From contig NZ_AFCF02000009.1 in assembly GCF_000203975.2 (NCBI RefSeq), positions 1 through 64,000 of the forward strand: 64,000 nucleotides of DNA. Direction: 5' to 3'. The DNA comes from Leisingera sp. ANG1. GTDB lineage: Bacteria > Pseudomonadota > Alphaproteobacteria > Rhodobacterales > Rhodobacteraceae. Numbering within the stretch: the first letter of the stretch is position 1; each line of letters begins with the position of its first letter. Below the pieces are notes generated by a model that worked only from the letters and a program-made list of their open reading frames with translations, was not told where the DNA came from and did no database searches. A program made the translations under genes and the position numbers. This document shows positions 44,702 to 53,790 of this stretch, piece by piece.

Positions 44702-47700
44702 GTGACGCAGACCCCTATGCTCTCCAGGACCACCCGGTCCCACCGCCGCTCAGCACAAACCATTGTGCTCACGTCCCTTTTATCCGCGCTCCCGGTTGCG
44801 GCCTTTGCCATTCCCTCGCCGGAACTGGTGATCGGCTCGGTCTCTTCGCTGTCCCAGGTCCTGGCCGTAGGAATTGCCATGATTTCCGGTTTGGGCGCTG
44901 TCATTGCGGCGAAACTGGGTTTTACCCCCAAACCGGGCGCCTCACCGCGGCGCTACCCGGTCAAGCTGATCTCCGTCCTCGTTCTGGCAGCCATGGCTCT
45001 GGCTGCAGGCAACTATTGGCAGTATTCCTCGCATGAGCAGGCTGAGCTGGCAAGACTGCAGGCCACTTTGACACGGCCAGCGCAGTTTGACGGCACCACT
45101 ATCAAGGACGCCTCGCTCAAGGAGACCAGCTTCTCCAAGCAGGAGGATCACCCGCTGGCGATGAGCACCGCAGACGCGGCGGCAGCGCTGGAGGACGGCG
45201 CCACCCTGTTCTACGACATCCGCGAAACCGGTGAGAACGCCATGGGCACCCTGCCCGGCGCCACCCATATCCGCTTCCCGGACTTCGTTGAGAGCCAGCC
45301 GGTGCAACCCGGCCAGAAGGTCGTTCTGTTCTGCCACAACGGCAACCGCTCCTCGGAAACCTGTGCCAAGCTGGCGGCGATGGGCATTGACTGCAGCTTC
45401 ATCGCAGGCGGCATCGAGAAGTGGATCGTCGAGGGGCGCGAGTTCTCCGACAAGGACGTGCAATCCCTCTCAGACCTGCGCGCGATCCCGGAATACCCGG
45501 GCAAAGACGTGCTGCTCAGCACCGCCGATTTCGAGGCGCTGCTGACCACCGAGGACCTGCAGATCGTCGACACCCGCTATCCCGGCGACTTTGAAACCGG
45601 CCACTTGCCCGGTGCCATCAACATCCCGATCCGCAAGATGACCACCGCGGACCTGATGGAGCGCATTGCACAGCTGGACCCGGCCAAACCCACCATCGCC
45701 GCCTGTTATGACCGCCGCAGCTGCTTCATGAGTCAGGTGCTGGGGCTGGAGCTGTCGCAGCAGGGCATCGACTTCCGCGGCCGCTATACCCTGCCGTGGG
45801 AATACTTCGTCGCGCCGAAGCCGAAACCGCATGTGCAGGAATGGCTGGCAGGTCAGCAATCCACCCTCTGGGACAAGGCGATCTCGGCGCTGGCAGCCGC
45901 CCTTCTGTGGGTGCATGGGCGCAGCCACATCCTGCTGGGCCTGCTGGCGCTGTCCATCGTGACCCGCATCCTGGTGCTGCCGGTGGCGCTGAAATCCGAA
46001 CGCGACCAGATCATCACCAACGAAACCGCGGATGAGATGAAGGCGCTGAAGGCGAAACTGGCCCATGACCCGGTGCGCAAGGCGCGCGCGGTGCAGGCGT
46101 TCTATGCCGACAAGGGCCTGACGCCGATGAAGAACCTCACCGCGCTGTTGTTCCTGCCGGTGATGATGCTGGGCGTCTCCGCGGCTCAAGAGGCCAGCGC
46201 CTCGCTGCAAACCCCGTTCCTGTGGATGGCTGACCTCGGCCTGCCCGACCCGCTGTTCATCCTGCCGGTGCTGTTCTGCGCGCTCGCTGCCGTCTATCTG
46301 CTGTGGGCCGTGGCCAAGACCCCGCGCCAGAAAACCCTGTGGATGGTGCTCGGCATGCCTGCGCTCTTTGCAATGGTGTTCACCCTGACAGCCGCCGCAA
46401 ACGCCTATCTCTGCTTCAGCCTGACGCTGCTGCTGGTGCAGCGCGCCTACGTCACCGGCATGCACCGCAAGCTGGGCGAAGCCATCGCCCTGCGCGCCCA
46501 CAAGCGCCGCCTCGCCAAACTGCCGCGCGGCGTGATCCCGATGGGCTACACCGAGGAACTGGAGCACGCCGGCAACAAGGCCCTGCGCCTGTCGATCCTG
46601 CGCAACGCCGGCCTGCCGGTGCCGGGCGGCGTGATCGTGCGCTCCGACGCAATCCACGACTACCGCGAAATGTCCGGCGCCAAGAAAGACGCCTTTGCCG
46701 CCAAGGTCTTTGCCCTTGCAGGCGGCAAACCGGTTGCCGTGCGCTCCTCCGCCAGCAATGAGGACGGCCACGACCAGAGCTTTGCCGGCGTTTTTGAATC
46801 TGTGCTCGACGTGACCGCGGACACCATGCGCGCCGCCCTGGACGAAGTGGTGGAAAGCTTCTCCTCGGACCGCGCCGCCAGCTACTCCGGCGAGGGCGAC
46901 AGCTCCGATCAGGGCAACATCGTGGTGCAGGAAATGGTGCAGGCGGAATACGCCGGCGTCCTCTTCACCCAGGACCCGATGGCCCCCGGCATGGCAATGA
47001 TCGAATGGGTCGAGGGCTGCGGCGAAGACCTGGTGTCCGGCCGCGTCACCCCGACCTCCTTGCGCTTTGGCCGCTACACCGGCCTGCCCGCATCCGAAGA
47101 TCAGGACCAGACGCTGGACATGGCGCCGCTGCTGGCCCTTGGCAAGCAGATCGAGGACACCTTCGGCTGCCCGCAGGATGTCGAATGGGCCTATGCCAAC
47201 GGCCAGTTCCAGATCGTGCAAAGCCGCGACATCACCACGCTGTCGCTTGGCACCGAACAGGAACAGACCCGTCTGGCCGAATGGCGCGATCTCTTGGACC
47301 GCTACGCCGATGCAGACCCGGACCAGACCATCCTGGAACAGGACGAAATGTCAGAGGTCCTGCCCCGCCCCACCCCGCTCTCCTTCTCGCTGATGAGCGA
47401 GCTGTGGGCGCCGGGCGGCAGCGTTGACCTGGCCTGCCGCGCCCTTGGCGTGCCCTACGGCCTGCCCGAGGGGCGCGACGGCCATCTGGTCAACCTGTTC
47501 GGCAAGACCTATGTCGATGTGGCGCTGAAACAGGGCATGACGCTCAAGCTCACCGCCGCCAAGGCCAAGCAGCTGCGCAAGCAGGCGCATCCGATGATCA
47601 CCCGCTTCCGCAACGAAGTGATGCCGGAACTGCGCAACAAGCTGGCGATCTGGCAGGCCGTGGACTACACCGCCCTGCCCCAGGACAAGCTGCTGGAGGC

Positions 47701-48736
47701 GATCTCCACCCTCAAGGACATGTTCATCCGCGAGGTCTATCTGGAAGCGGAGAAGATCAACATCCTGGCAGGCTTCACCATGGGCGAGGCAGGCACGGCG
47801 GCGGCCGGCGACCCGGCCTTGCGCGCGCATCTGATGCACGCAGAGCTGCCCAACGCGCCCTCCAGCCTGCTCGCCTCCTGCACCGGCAAGGATGCCCAGT
47901 CCCGCGCCATGCAGCTGATGGGCCACCGCTCAATCTTCGATTACGAGCTGTCCTCGCCCCGCTACACCGAGGCGCCGGCGCTGCTGCACTCCCTGCTCGA
48001 CAGCACGGTGGAGCCGATCGGCGCCGTTCCGGTCCCGGCCAACCTGCCGGATGAGCTGGACGATACCATCGGAATCGCTATCGCCTATCAGGATCTCAAG
48101 GAACAGGCCAAGCACGAGGCCCTGCGCGTCGTCGCCGAACTGCGCCGTGCCCTCTTGGCACTGGGCCGGACCAGCGGGCTGGAGGATCTGGTGTTCAGCC
48201 TGACCTTCGCGGAGGTTCTGGACAGCAACTGGTCCAACCCGGCCCCCCTGCGCGATCTGGCAGGGGCACGGGCAGAGAAAGAAGCGCTGCGCAAGAAATC
48301 CGCACCCACCGACGTCACCCTGACCCTGCGCGACTGCGAGCTGCTGTCGCTCGGCGCCCAGGCCCAGGCGGGCGACGGCACCATGGGCGGCACCTGCGTT
48401 GCCGGCAGCGGCAGCGCCACCGCCCGGGTGTTCTGGATGGAGGACGACAGCTGCATCGACCCGGCCGCCTTTGCAGACTTCCAGGACGGCGACATCCTGG
48501 TCTGCCGGATGGTCAACCCGGCCTGGCTGCCGTGGGTCCAGCGCTCTGGTGCGGTGCTCAGCGAGGTCGGCGGCTGGCTCAGCCACATGGCCATCGTCGC
48601 GCGTGAAAAAGACGTGCTGATGCTGGTCGCCTGCAAGGGCCTCGACAGCCTCAGCCACGGCGAGCAGGTGACCGTCAGCGAAGACGGCAGCATCCAGCCG
48701 CTGGAGGAAAAGGGCCTCAAGGTGGTTTCCGCCTGA
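44702..48736 (+). CDS. Rhodanese-rhodanese-YidC-like-PPDK/PEP-utiliser fusion protein
   Basis: 1344 aa, one uninterrupted frame. Three membrane segments (about 20-104), rhodanese domain 1 (about 150-250; Cys211 in LFCHNGNRSSETC), rhodanese domain 2 (about 270-375; Cys335 in IAACYDRRSC), a YidC/Oxa1-like membrane segment (about 395-585; LSIVTRILVLPVALKSERDQ, MKNLTALLFLPVMMLGVSAA, LGLPDPLFILPVL), then a PPDK/PEP-synthase N-terminal ATP-grasp domain (about 620-890; GNKALRLSILRNAGLPVPGG, VAVRSSASNEDG, VVQEMVQAEYAGVLFTQDP) and a PEP-utiliser swivel domain (GGWLSHMAIVARE, phospho-His1295). The C-terminal PEP-binding barrel is absent, as in rifampin phosphotransferase-like proteins. GTG start at 44702. 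Function unknown; sulfur transfer, membrane insertion and phosphotransfer in one chain is unusual. Confidence 0.85.
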   Translation: MTQTPMLSRTTRSHRRSAQTIVLTSLLSALPVAAFAIPSPELVIGSVSSLSQVLAVGIAMISGLGAVIAAKLGFTPKPGASPRRYPVKLISVLVLAAMALAAGNYWQYSSHEQAELARLQATLTRPAQFDGTTIKDASLKETSFSKQEDHPLAMSTADAAAALEDGATLFYDIRETGENAMGTLPGATHIRFPDFVESQPVQPGQKVVLFCHNGNRSSETCAKLAAMGIDCSFIAGGIEKWIVEGREFSDKDVQSLSDLRAIPEYPGKDVLLSTADFEALLTTEDLQIVDTRYPGDFETGHLPGAINIPIRKMTTADLMERIAQLDPAKPTIAACYDRRSCFMSQVLGLELSQQGIDFRGRYTLPWEYFVAPKPKPHVQEWLAGQQSTLWDKAISALAAALLWVHGRSHILLGLLALSIVTRILVLPVALKSERDQIITNETADEMKALKAKLAHDPVRKARAVQAFYADKGLTPMKNLTALLFLPVMMLGVSAAQEASASLQTPFLWMADLGLPDPLFILPVLFCALAAVYLLWAVAKTPRQKTLWMVLGMPALFAMVFTLTAAANAYLCFSLTLLLVQRAYVTGMHRKLGEAIALRAHKRRLAKLPRGVIPMGYTEELEHAGNKALRLSILRNAGLPVPGGVIVRSDAIHDYREMSGAKKDAFAAKVFALAGGKPVAVRSSASNEDGHDQSFAGVFESVLDVTADTMRAALDEVVESFSSDRAASYSGEGDSSDQGNIVVQEMVQAEYAGVLFTQDPMAPGMAMIEWVEGCGEDLVSGRVTPTSLRFGRYTGLPASEDQDQTLDMAPLLALGKQIEDTFGCPQDVEWAYANGQFQIVQSRDITTLSLGTEQEQTRLAEWRDLLDRYADADPDQTILEQDEMSEVLPRPTPLSFSLMSELWAPGGSVDLACRALGVPYGLPEGRDGHLVNLFGKTYVDVALKQGMTLKLTAAKAKQLRKQAHPMITRFRNEVMPELRNKLAIWQAVDYTALPQDKLLEAISTLKDMFIREVYLEAEKINILAGFTMGEAGTAAAGDPALRAHLMHAELPNAPSSLLASCTGKDAQSRAMQLMGHRSIFDYELSSPRYTEAPALLHSLLDSTVEPIGAVPVPANLPDELDDTIGIAIAYQDLKEQAKHEALRVVAELRRALLALGRTSGLEDLVFSLTFAEVLDSNWSNPAPLRDLAGARAEKEALRKKSAPTDVTLTLRDCELLSLGAQAQAGDGTMGGTCVAGSGSATARVFWMEDDSCIDPAAFADFQDGDILVCRMVNPAWLPWVQRSGAVLSEVGGWLSHMAIVAREKDVLMLVACKGLDSLSHGEQVTVSEDGSIQPLEEKGLKVVSA

Positions 48737-48762
48737 TCCAGCTGGACAGGAAGAACAGAAAA

Positions 48763-48790
48763 GCCCGCAGCATTTGGCTGCGGGCTTTTT
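48763..48790 (+). terminator. Terminator after the fusion gene
   Basis: GCCCGCAGC (48763-48771) and GCTGCGGGC (48777-48785) with a five-base loop and TTTTTG, preceded by AAAA. Confidence 0.85.
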
Positions 48791-48882
48791 GCATCCGGCG
48801 GTCAATCTGCCCGCCATATCCCTTCCCCCTTGCACTTTTGGCAAAGATTGCCATATCCTGTTTCAGCGAAAGGAGCCCGCCC

Positions 48883-49119
48883 ATGGCCACCATGAACGTC
48901 TCCCTGCCGGAGCAGATGAAAACTTGGGTCGAGGAACAGGCCCGCACCGGCACCTATGCCAATTCCAGCGACTATGTCCGCGACCTGATCCGCCGCGACC
49001 AGGCCCGCACAGCCGCCATTGCCGAACTGCAATCCGCCATTGACGCGGGCCTTGCCAGCGGCCCGGCGGAACAGCTGACAGCCGAAGGTTTCAAGGCCTC
49101 CATGCGCCGCAATGGCTGA
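48883..49119 (+). CDS. parD: ParD-family antitoxin
   Basis: 78 aa. Ribbon-helix-helix DNA-binding antitoxin: MNVSLPEQMKTWVEEQARTG, YANSSDYVRDLIRRDQ and a C-terminal toxin-binding helix (AIDAGLASGPAEQL... FKASMRR). AAAGGAG seven bases before the ATG. It overlaps parE by eight bases, antitoxin first, the standard order for autoregulated pairs. Placed 3-4 kb from the replication module, where such pairs stabilise replicons. Confidence 0.93.
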   Translation: MATMNVSLPEQMKTWVEEQARTGTYANSSDYVRDLIRRDQARTAAIAELQSAIDAGLASGPAEQLTAEGFKASMRRNG

Positions 49120-49414
49120 GCTGCGCTGGCGGATCCGCCCCGCCGCCCGCGCCGACCTTGCCGCGATCTGGCGCTATGGCTTGGAAACTTGGGGCGAAAC
49201 GCAGGCCGACGCCTATGCCGACAGCCTGTTTGCTCTGTTCGACTTGCTCGCGGACTTTCCCGAAATGGCCCGCGAACGGGCGGAATTCACGCCTCCGGTC
49301 CGCATCCACCCCACCGGTGCGCATCTGGTGATCTACCGCATCGAACAAAACTGCCCGGAAATCATCCGCATCCTGCACGCCCGCCAGGACCTGATGGCGT
49401 TCCTGTCGGAATAA
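49112..49414 (+). CDS. parE: ParE/RelE-superfamily toxin
   Basis: 100 aa, typical ParE length. RWRIRPAARADLAAIWRYG, AYADSLFALFDLLADFPEMARER, GAHLVIYRIE and IIRILHARQDLMAFL follow the ParE pattern; ParE toxins act on DNA gyrase. Intact, with no visible truncation. Confidence 0.92.
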   Translation: MAELRWRIRPAARADLAAIWRYGLETWGETQADAYADSLFALFDLLADFPEMARERAEFTPPVRIHPTGAHLVIYRIEQNCPEIIRILHARQDLMAFLSE

Positions 49415-49463
49415 CATCCGTTCCAGCCTTGCCATTTTCCGCACATCTGCTCTGATACGGCAC

Positions 49464-50375
49464 ATGGACCCGCATCTCGACCCCCGGAAAACCGCCCGGC
49501 TGATCCAGCATCTGAAGGACCAGATGGACGCCCTGCCGCCCAAGCTCAAGGCGGCAGCGAAATACGTGATCGACAACCCCGGCGACTTCGGCCTCGACAC
49601 CGTGCGCACCTCCGCCGAAAGGACCGGCATCAGCGCCAACGGCTTTGTCCGCCTCGCTCAGCACCTGGGCTATGACACATTCGAAGCCTTCCGCGCCCCC
49701 TTCCGCGCTGCCCTCACCACCACGCATGAGGCCGACCTCGGCCAGGACTGGCTGGACCGGATGCAGGACGAAGGCCCGGCAGGCAAGCTGCAGGCCGCCG
49801 CCGCGCGCAACCAATTGAACATCACCTCCCGCTCCCTACGGCTGATGACAGCGGAACGGACACAGGCCATCGTGGACACGCTGCTGACGGCCCGCCGCAG
49901 CTATGTCACCGCCACCAGGTCGTCCTACGCGCTGGCCTATTACTTCCACTACGTCGGCCGCATGGCCCTGCCCTCGCTGGACCTCGTCCCCCGCCACATG
50001 GGCGCCGCGCTCGACGATCTGCTGGACATAGGCCCCGAGGACTGCCTGATCGCCCTCACCTTCGCCCCCTACTCCGCCGGCACCATCCAGGCGCTGCGGC
50101 TGGCGGGCGAACGCGGCGCATCGGTGATCCTGATTTCCGACAGCGAGGTGATTGCCCCCGGCATCCGCACTAACCATGTTCTGGCGGTGGCCGCCAACGC
50201 GCTGCACCCGTTCGGCGCCGTCGGCGGCGCCATGGCCGTGCTGGAATGCCTGATCACCCATCTGATCGAGGCCGGCGGCGAGGACGCCCGGCGAAGGATC
50301 GAAGCCTATGACGCCCTGCGCCAGGACAGCGGCGCCTATTGGAGCGGCCCGAAACTGCCGCGGGTTGGGCGCTGA
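49464..50375 (+). CDS. MurR/RpiR-family regulator with SIS domain
   Basis: 303 aa. N-terminal RpiR helix-turn-helix (about 15-90: LPPKLKAAAKYVIDNPGDFG, SAERTGISANGFVRLAQHLGYD) and a C-terminal sugar-isomerase (SIS) domain (about 140-270: VTATRSSYALAYYFHYVG, PEDCLIALTFAPYSAGTI, ISDSEVIAPGIRTNHVLAV). Family members sense phosphosugars or related metabolites. No adjacent co-directional catabolic gene shows the target. Its stop abuts that of the convergent small ORF. Confidence 0.9.
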   Translation: MDPHLDPRKTARLIQHLKDQMDALPPKLKAAAKYVIDNPGDFGLDTVRTSAERTGISANGFVRLAQHLGYDTFEAFRAPFRAALTTTHEADLGQDWLDRMQDEGPAGKLQAAAARNQLNITSRSLRLMTAERTQAIVDTLLTARRSYVTATRSSYALAYYFHYVGRMALPSLDLVPRHMGAALDDLLDIGPEDCLIALTFAPYSAGTIQALRLAGERGASVILISDSEVIAPGIRTNHVLAVAANALHPFGAVGGAMAVLECLITHLIEAGGEDARRRIEAYDALRQDSGAYWSGPKLPRVGR

Positions 50376-50636
50376 TCAAAGAACCTGTCCACTGTCCGGC
50401 AACCAGCTCAAACTGGCCTTTGCCTCACGCTCGCATTCTTCCAAGCTGCCGAAATAGCCAGATATCCCGGAGCAAGCCCAATACCCGTCCCCCAGGACAC
50501 CCTCGTCCTCATCGCAAGCGGGCCACCAATTATCTACCCAATACCGATAGAGCCTGCTGCCAGCATTGAACTGAAATTCAACCCGGCAGGTTCCGTCTAC
50601 ATTCTCATATGTCCGGCTCACGTCCCAATTATGCAA
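50376..50636 (-). CDS. Small hypothetical protein
   Basis: 86 aa from a TTG start; the frame stays open upstream, so the start is uncertain. The product is acidic, Trp/Cys/Tyr-rich (YRYWVDNWWPACDEDEG) and not low-complexity, unlike antisense shadows in this GC-rich DNA, and the stretch has lower GC than its neighbours. No family recognised. It could be a recent acquisition or a non-coding stretch. Confidence 0.45.
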   Translation of the reverse strand: MHNWDVSRTYENVDGTCRVEFQFNAGSRLYRYWVDNWWPACDEDEGVLGDGYWACSGISGYFGSLEECEREAKASLSWLPDSGQVL

Positions 50637-50674
50637 AACCTGTTCCCTATGCTTGCGGTTCCTGTTTGAAACCC

Positions 50675-51109
50675 TCAGACATCGCCATCAATAAACGGAT
50701 TCTGCGCCTCCCACTGGTCCCGGGTGGCCCGCTTGTGACCGCCCTGCAGCCGTACCGCGGCCATCGCCCGGTCGGCATAGATCTCTGACCTCAGCGGCCA
50801 GGCCAGCGCGTCATCAAACAGCCCCGGCATCAGGTCATAGGGGCCACCCTCCTTGTCCACGTCCCGCATCCACAGATGCGAACCGCAGGTGCTGCAAAAG
50901 GCCCGCTCCGCAAAGGCAGAGGATTGGTACCGCGCCACCGGACCCTCCACGGTCACTGCCTCGGCATCAGCCTCGAAACACAAGAACAGCCCGCCGCTCC
51001 AGCGCTGGCACATGCGGCAATGGCAGGCCCCGGGATGCGGATCATGCGCCCCTTCAACACGGATTTTTACAGCACCGCACAGGCAGCGGCCTTCCAGAAC
51101 ATCACTCAT
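50675..51109 (-). CDS. GFA-family (Mss4-like fold) zinc protein
   Basis: 144 aa. Glutathione-dependent formaldehyde-activating enzyme family, a zinc fold with broad and often unknown substrates. Zinc ligands: GRCLCGAVKI, ACHCRMCQRW and AFCSTCGSHLW. The C-terminal DLMPGLFDDALAWP... resembles family members. ATG 51109 has AAGGAG upstream; the frame extends to 51211 but overlaps the next gene. Confidence 0.88.
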   Translation of the reverse strand: MSDVLEGRCLCGAVKIRVEGAHDPHPGACHCRMCQRWSGGLFLCFEADAEAVTVEGPVARYQSSAFAERAFCSTCGSHLWMRDVDKEGGPYDLMPGLFDDALAWPLRSEIYADRAMAAVRLQGGHKRATRDQWEAQNPFIDGDV

Positions 51110-51173
51110 AGCCGGACTCCTTGCTGACACCGCCAGGATACAGCAAATCAAGCGTCGGCGGGAGTTTCCCGAG

Positions 51174-52448
51174 TTAGAGCCGCAAATCCGCCTCGTCCGG
51201 CGCCAGAACATATTTCAGGTCATAGAGCAGCGCACCTTCGGACCCCAAGGCCCGGATTGCCTGTGCGCCCATCGCGCGGAACTCGGAATGCGCCACCGCC
51301 AGAACCACCCCGGCATAGCCCCCCTGCCCCGGCTCGGATACCAGCGGAATGCCGTATTCCTCCTGCGCCTCTGCCGGGTCCGCATGGGGATCGAACACAT
51401 CCACCACCGCGCCGTACTCCTCCAGGCTGCGGACGACATCAATCACCCGCGTGTTGCGCAGGTCCGGGCAGTTTTCCTTGAACGTCAGCCCCATCACCAG
51501 CACCCGCGCGCCGGCCACCGGCAGGCTGCGTTTCAGCATCGCCTTGACCATCTCGCCCGCAGCATAGGCGCCCATGCCGTCGTTCAGACGGCGGCCCGCC
51601 AGCAGGATCTCCGGGTGATAGCCCAGCTGCTCCGCCTTGTGCGTCAGGTAATAGGGGTCCACACCGATGCAGTGCCCGCCCACCAGACCGGGGCGGAACG
51701 GCAGGAAATTCCACTTGGTGCCAGCCGCTTCCAGCACGGCCTGAGTATCAATGCCCATCCTGTTGAAGATCTTGGCCAGCTCATTCACCAGCGCGATGTT
51801 GATGTCCCGCTGGCTGTTTTCGATCACCTTGGCGGCCTCCGCCACCCGGATGCTTGCGGCCTTGTGGGTGCCTGCCGTCACCACCTCGCGGTACAGCGCA
51901 TCCACCCGTTCCGCCACCTCAGACGTGGAGCCTGAGGTCACCTTCACCACATCCTTCAGCCGCCGCTTCTTGTCGCCGGGGTTGATCCGCTCCGGGCTAT
52001 AGCCGGCAAAGAAATCCGCGTTGAATTTCAGACCCGACCGCGCCTCCAGCACCGGCACGCAATCTTCCTCAGTCGCGCCGGGATAGACGGTGGATTCATA
52101 GATCACCAGATCACCGGGTTTCAGCACGCTGCCCACAATGGCCGATGCCGCCAAGAGCGGCCCCAGGTCCGGGCGGTGGCTGGCATCCACCGGCGTCGGA
52201 ACGGTGACGATGTAGATGGAGCAGTCCGCAATCTCCGCCGGGTCCGAGGTAAAGCGCAGGAATTCCGCTGCCGCCAGCTCCTCCGGCTCCAGCTCCCGCG
52301 TGCGGTCCGCGCCTTTGCGCAGTTCGGCAATGCGGGAGGGATCAATATCGAACCCCATAACCGCCCGGTGCTGCCCGAACGCCGCCGCCAGCGGCAGCCC
52401 GACATAGCCGAGGCCAATGACACAGATCTTGTCTTGCGCGCCGCTCAT
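51174..52448 (-). CDS. UDP-N-acetylhexosamine dehydrogenase (TviB/WbpA-like)
   Basis: 424 aa. NAD-dependent dehydrogenase making a UDP-N-acetyl-hexosaminuronic acid for surface polysaccharide. N-terminal Rossmann [54 protein letters not shown] (catalytic Lys) and [17 protein letters not shown] (catalytic Cys), then a C-terminal [17 protein letters not shown]. The pattern is of the TviB subgroup (UDP-GlcNAc/GalNAc). No other glycan genes are next to it. Confidence 0.9.
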   Translation of the reverse strand: MSGAQDKICVIGLGYVGLPLAAAFGQHRAVMGFDIDPSRIAELRKGADRTRELEPEELAAAEFLRFTSDPAEIADCSIYIVTVPTPVDASHRPDLGPLLAASAIVGSVLKPGDLVIYESTVYPGATEEDCVPVLEARSGLKFNADFFAGYSPERINPGDKKRRLKDVVKVTSGSTSEVAERVDALYREVVTAGTHKAASIRVAEAAKVIENSQRDINIALVNELAKIFNRMGIDTQAVLEAAGTKWNFLPFRPGLVGGHCIGVDPYYLTHKAEQLGYHPEILLAGRRLNDGMGAYAAGEMVKAMLKRSLPVAGARVLVMGLTFKENCPDLRNTRVIDVVRSLEEYGAVVDVFDPHADPAEAQEEYGIPLVSEPGQGGYAGVVLAVAHSEFRAMGAQAIRALGSEGALLYDLKYVLAPDEADLRL

Positions 52449-52553
52449 GTCCGGCTGCTCCTTGTTCCGCGGGGCTGGTTACGCCAAGCCCCCTGCCCGC
52501 CCACATAATGCCTTGGCCCCAAGGGGTTCAACCGCAGGCGTGCGGTTTCGGCC

Positions 52554-53237
52554 TCACGCCTCCACAACAATCGCGGAGACGCCGCTGTCCACATCCCGGC
52601 AGGCCGCCAGCAGCCGCGGCATCAGATGGGACATCACGTAGTTCGCATGGAACCGGCTCGGCGCCTTCAGCACCAGCCGCCCCCCTGCCCGGCCCGCGCG
52701 CTCCAGCCCCTGCACCCAGGAGGCATAATTCGCCGGATCCTCTGCATGCAGCACCGCCTTGGCAAGGCTCCACTCATGGCCGTCCGACACATCCGGCGCA
52801 GGCGGCACCGCACCGGGGCGCAGCGGCACCACATTTGGTGCAGGCTCGTCATTGCTTTGCATCCGGTGCTCAAAGTCCGGCCCGACTGCGCCCCAGCGCT
52901 CCTGCGTGTCCGCCAGCAGCCGTTCCAGATCAATGCCGTATTCGGTGACCCGCCCGCGCGCGCCCTGGCGTTTCACCACCAGCCAGCCCCAGCCGCGCAG
53001 CTTTGCCATCTCGCGCTTCACCGTACGCTCGTCCACATCCCATAGCCGGGCAATCTCCCGCTGCCCGACGGCCAGCTCATCGCGCTGCCAGTTGTAGCGG
53101 GCGGTCATCAATGTCATGAAACGCAGAACCAGCTTCTGCGCCCCCTTGCCCTGGCCAAGCGCATAAGCCCCCATCGCCGTGAGGATGTCATACTTCAATG
53201 CAGAGGCGTTGCGCCCCGCAGGCCGTTTGGCAAGCAT
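52554..53237 (-). CDS. Plasmid replication initiator of the DnaA-like replicon type
   Basis: 227 aa from ATG 53237 (frame open to 53396, but the extra N-terminus is polar and low-similarity in look). Begins RPAGRNASALKYDILTAMGAYA, then a winged-helix-like part (ELAVGQREIARLWDVDERTVKREMAKLRGWGWLV) and a C-terminal segment resembling the N-terminal domain of DnaA (WSLAKAVLHAEDPANYASWVQGL... FHANYVMSHLMPRL). This matches the short initiators of Roseobacter DnaA-like replicons, which lack the AAA+ domain of true DnaA. Transcribed away from parAB across an origin-like gap. Confidence 0.82.
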   Translation of the reverse strand: MLAKRPAGRNASALKYDILTAMGAYALGQGKGAQKLVLRFMTLMTARYNWQRDELAVGQREIARLWDVDERTVKREMAKLRGWGWLVVKRQGARGRVTEYGIDLERLLADTQERWGAVGPDFEHRMQSNDEPAPNVVPLRPGAVPPAPDVSDGHEWSLAKAVLHAEDPANYASWVQGLERAGRAGGRLVLKAPSRFHANYVMSHLMPRLLAACRDVDSGVSAIVVEA

Positions 53238-53790
53238 TGCTGCCCCCGTTTCTCCCTCCCTGCCCTCCTGGGCCGGGATATGCTGCCTCAAGTGCTCCCG
53301 GGGTTTTTGCCGGGAATGGCGCTGGCCGGTTTGCCCTGAACTCAACGCTATTTGTTTGTTGTACCTGATTTGCGTCCGGAATTCCGATTCTGTCAAGCGC
53401 TGGCGGGAATTGAATTCAGACCCAATCCCTTTTTCGAAAGAAAAATTGGTATCTATGGTATTGGGTGACAGCTTGGATGTCCCCTATTCGCGCCAAAATG
53501 TCCCCCAATCTGCTGTATCCCGATCCGGGGTGTCCCCCTAAATCTGGCGTCTGAACCCCAGAAAAATCCAGTAAAACGAATCGCTTGGCGCCTGCCTCAC
53601 GAATCGCCCCTGCCCTTATTTCACTGGGCCTTTTGCAGATGTGTCCCCGCGGGGACAGGACGCTCATCCCAACCATATTTGCTTTTGCGTTTTTTGCAAA
53701 TTCGGCGTAAATGGATATTGAGGCTGAATTAGCGTCCTGCAGAAATGGACGCTTTCAAAAAACAACACCGTGTGAGGCTAAGGAGCAGCG
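53238..53790. other. Probable replication origin / control region
   Basis: The gap between initiator and parA. It has AT-rich inverted repeats (CCAAT 53422-53426 / ATTGG 53445-53449 enclosing TTTTTC-GAAA-GAAAAA), three direct TGTCCCC copies at 53478, 53499 and 53531 (spacings 21 and 32), one full palindrome at 53642, an AT-rich run at 53675-53735 and an inverted repeat GCGTCC/GGACGC (53732-53752). Divergent genes, AT-rich DNA and repeats fit an origin; direct proof is absent. Confidence 0.6.
53642..53657. repeat. Partition-type palindrome, copy 1
   Basis: TGTCCCCGCGGGGACA, a perfect 16-bp palindrome, between the initiator and parA; candidate parS. Confidence 0.7.

Noticed and set aside
44702-48736. 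Two or more separate genes joined by a reading error
   Set aside because: No stop, frame change or internal ribosome site separates the domains; the frame is continuous, although strain-level comparison would be decisive.
53238-53396. N-terminal extension of the replication initiator
   Set aside because: The added residues are polar, with no family look, and the region belongs to the control gap; ATG 53237 begins the conserved part.
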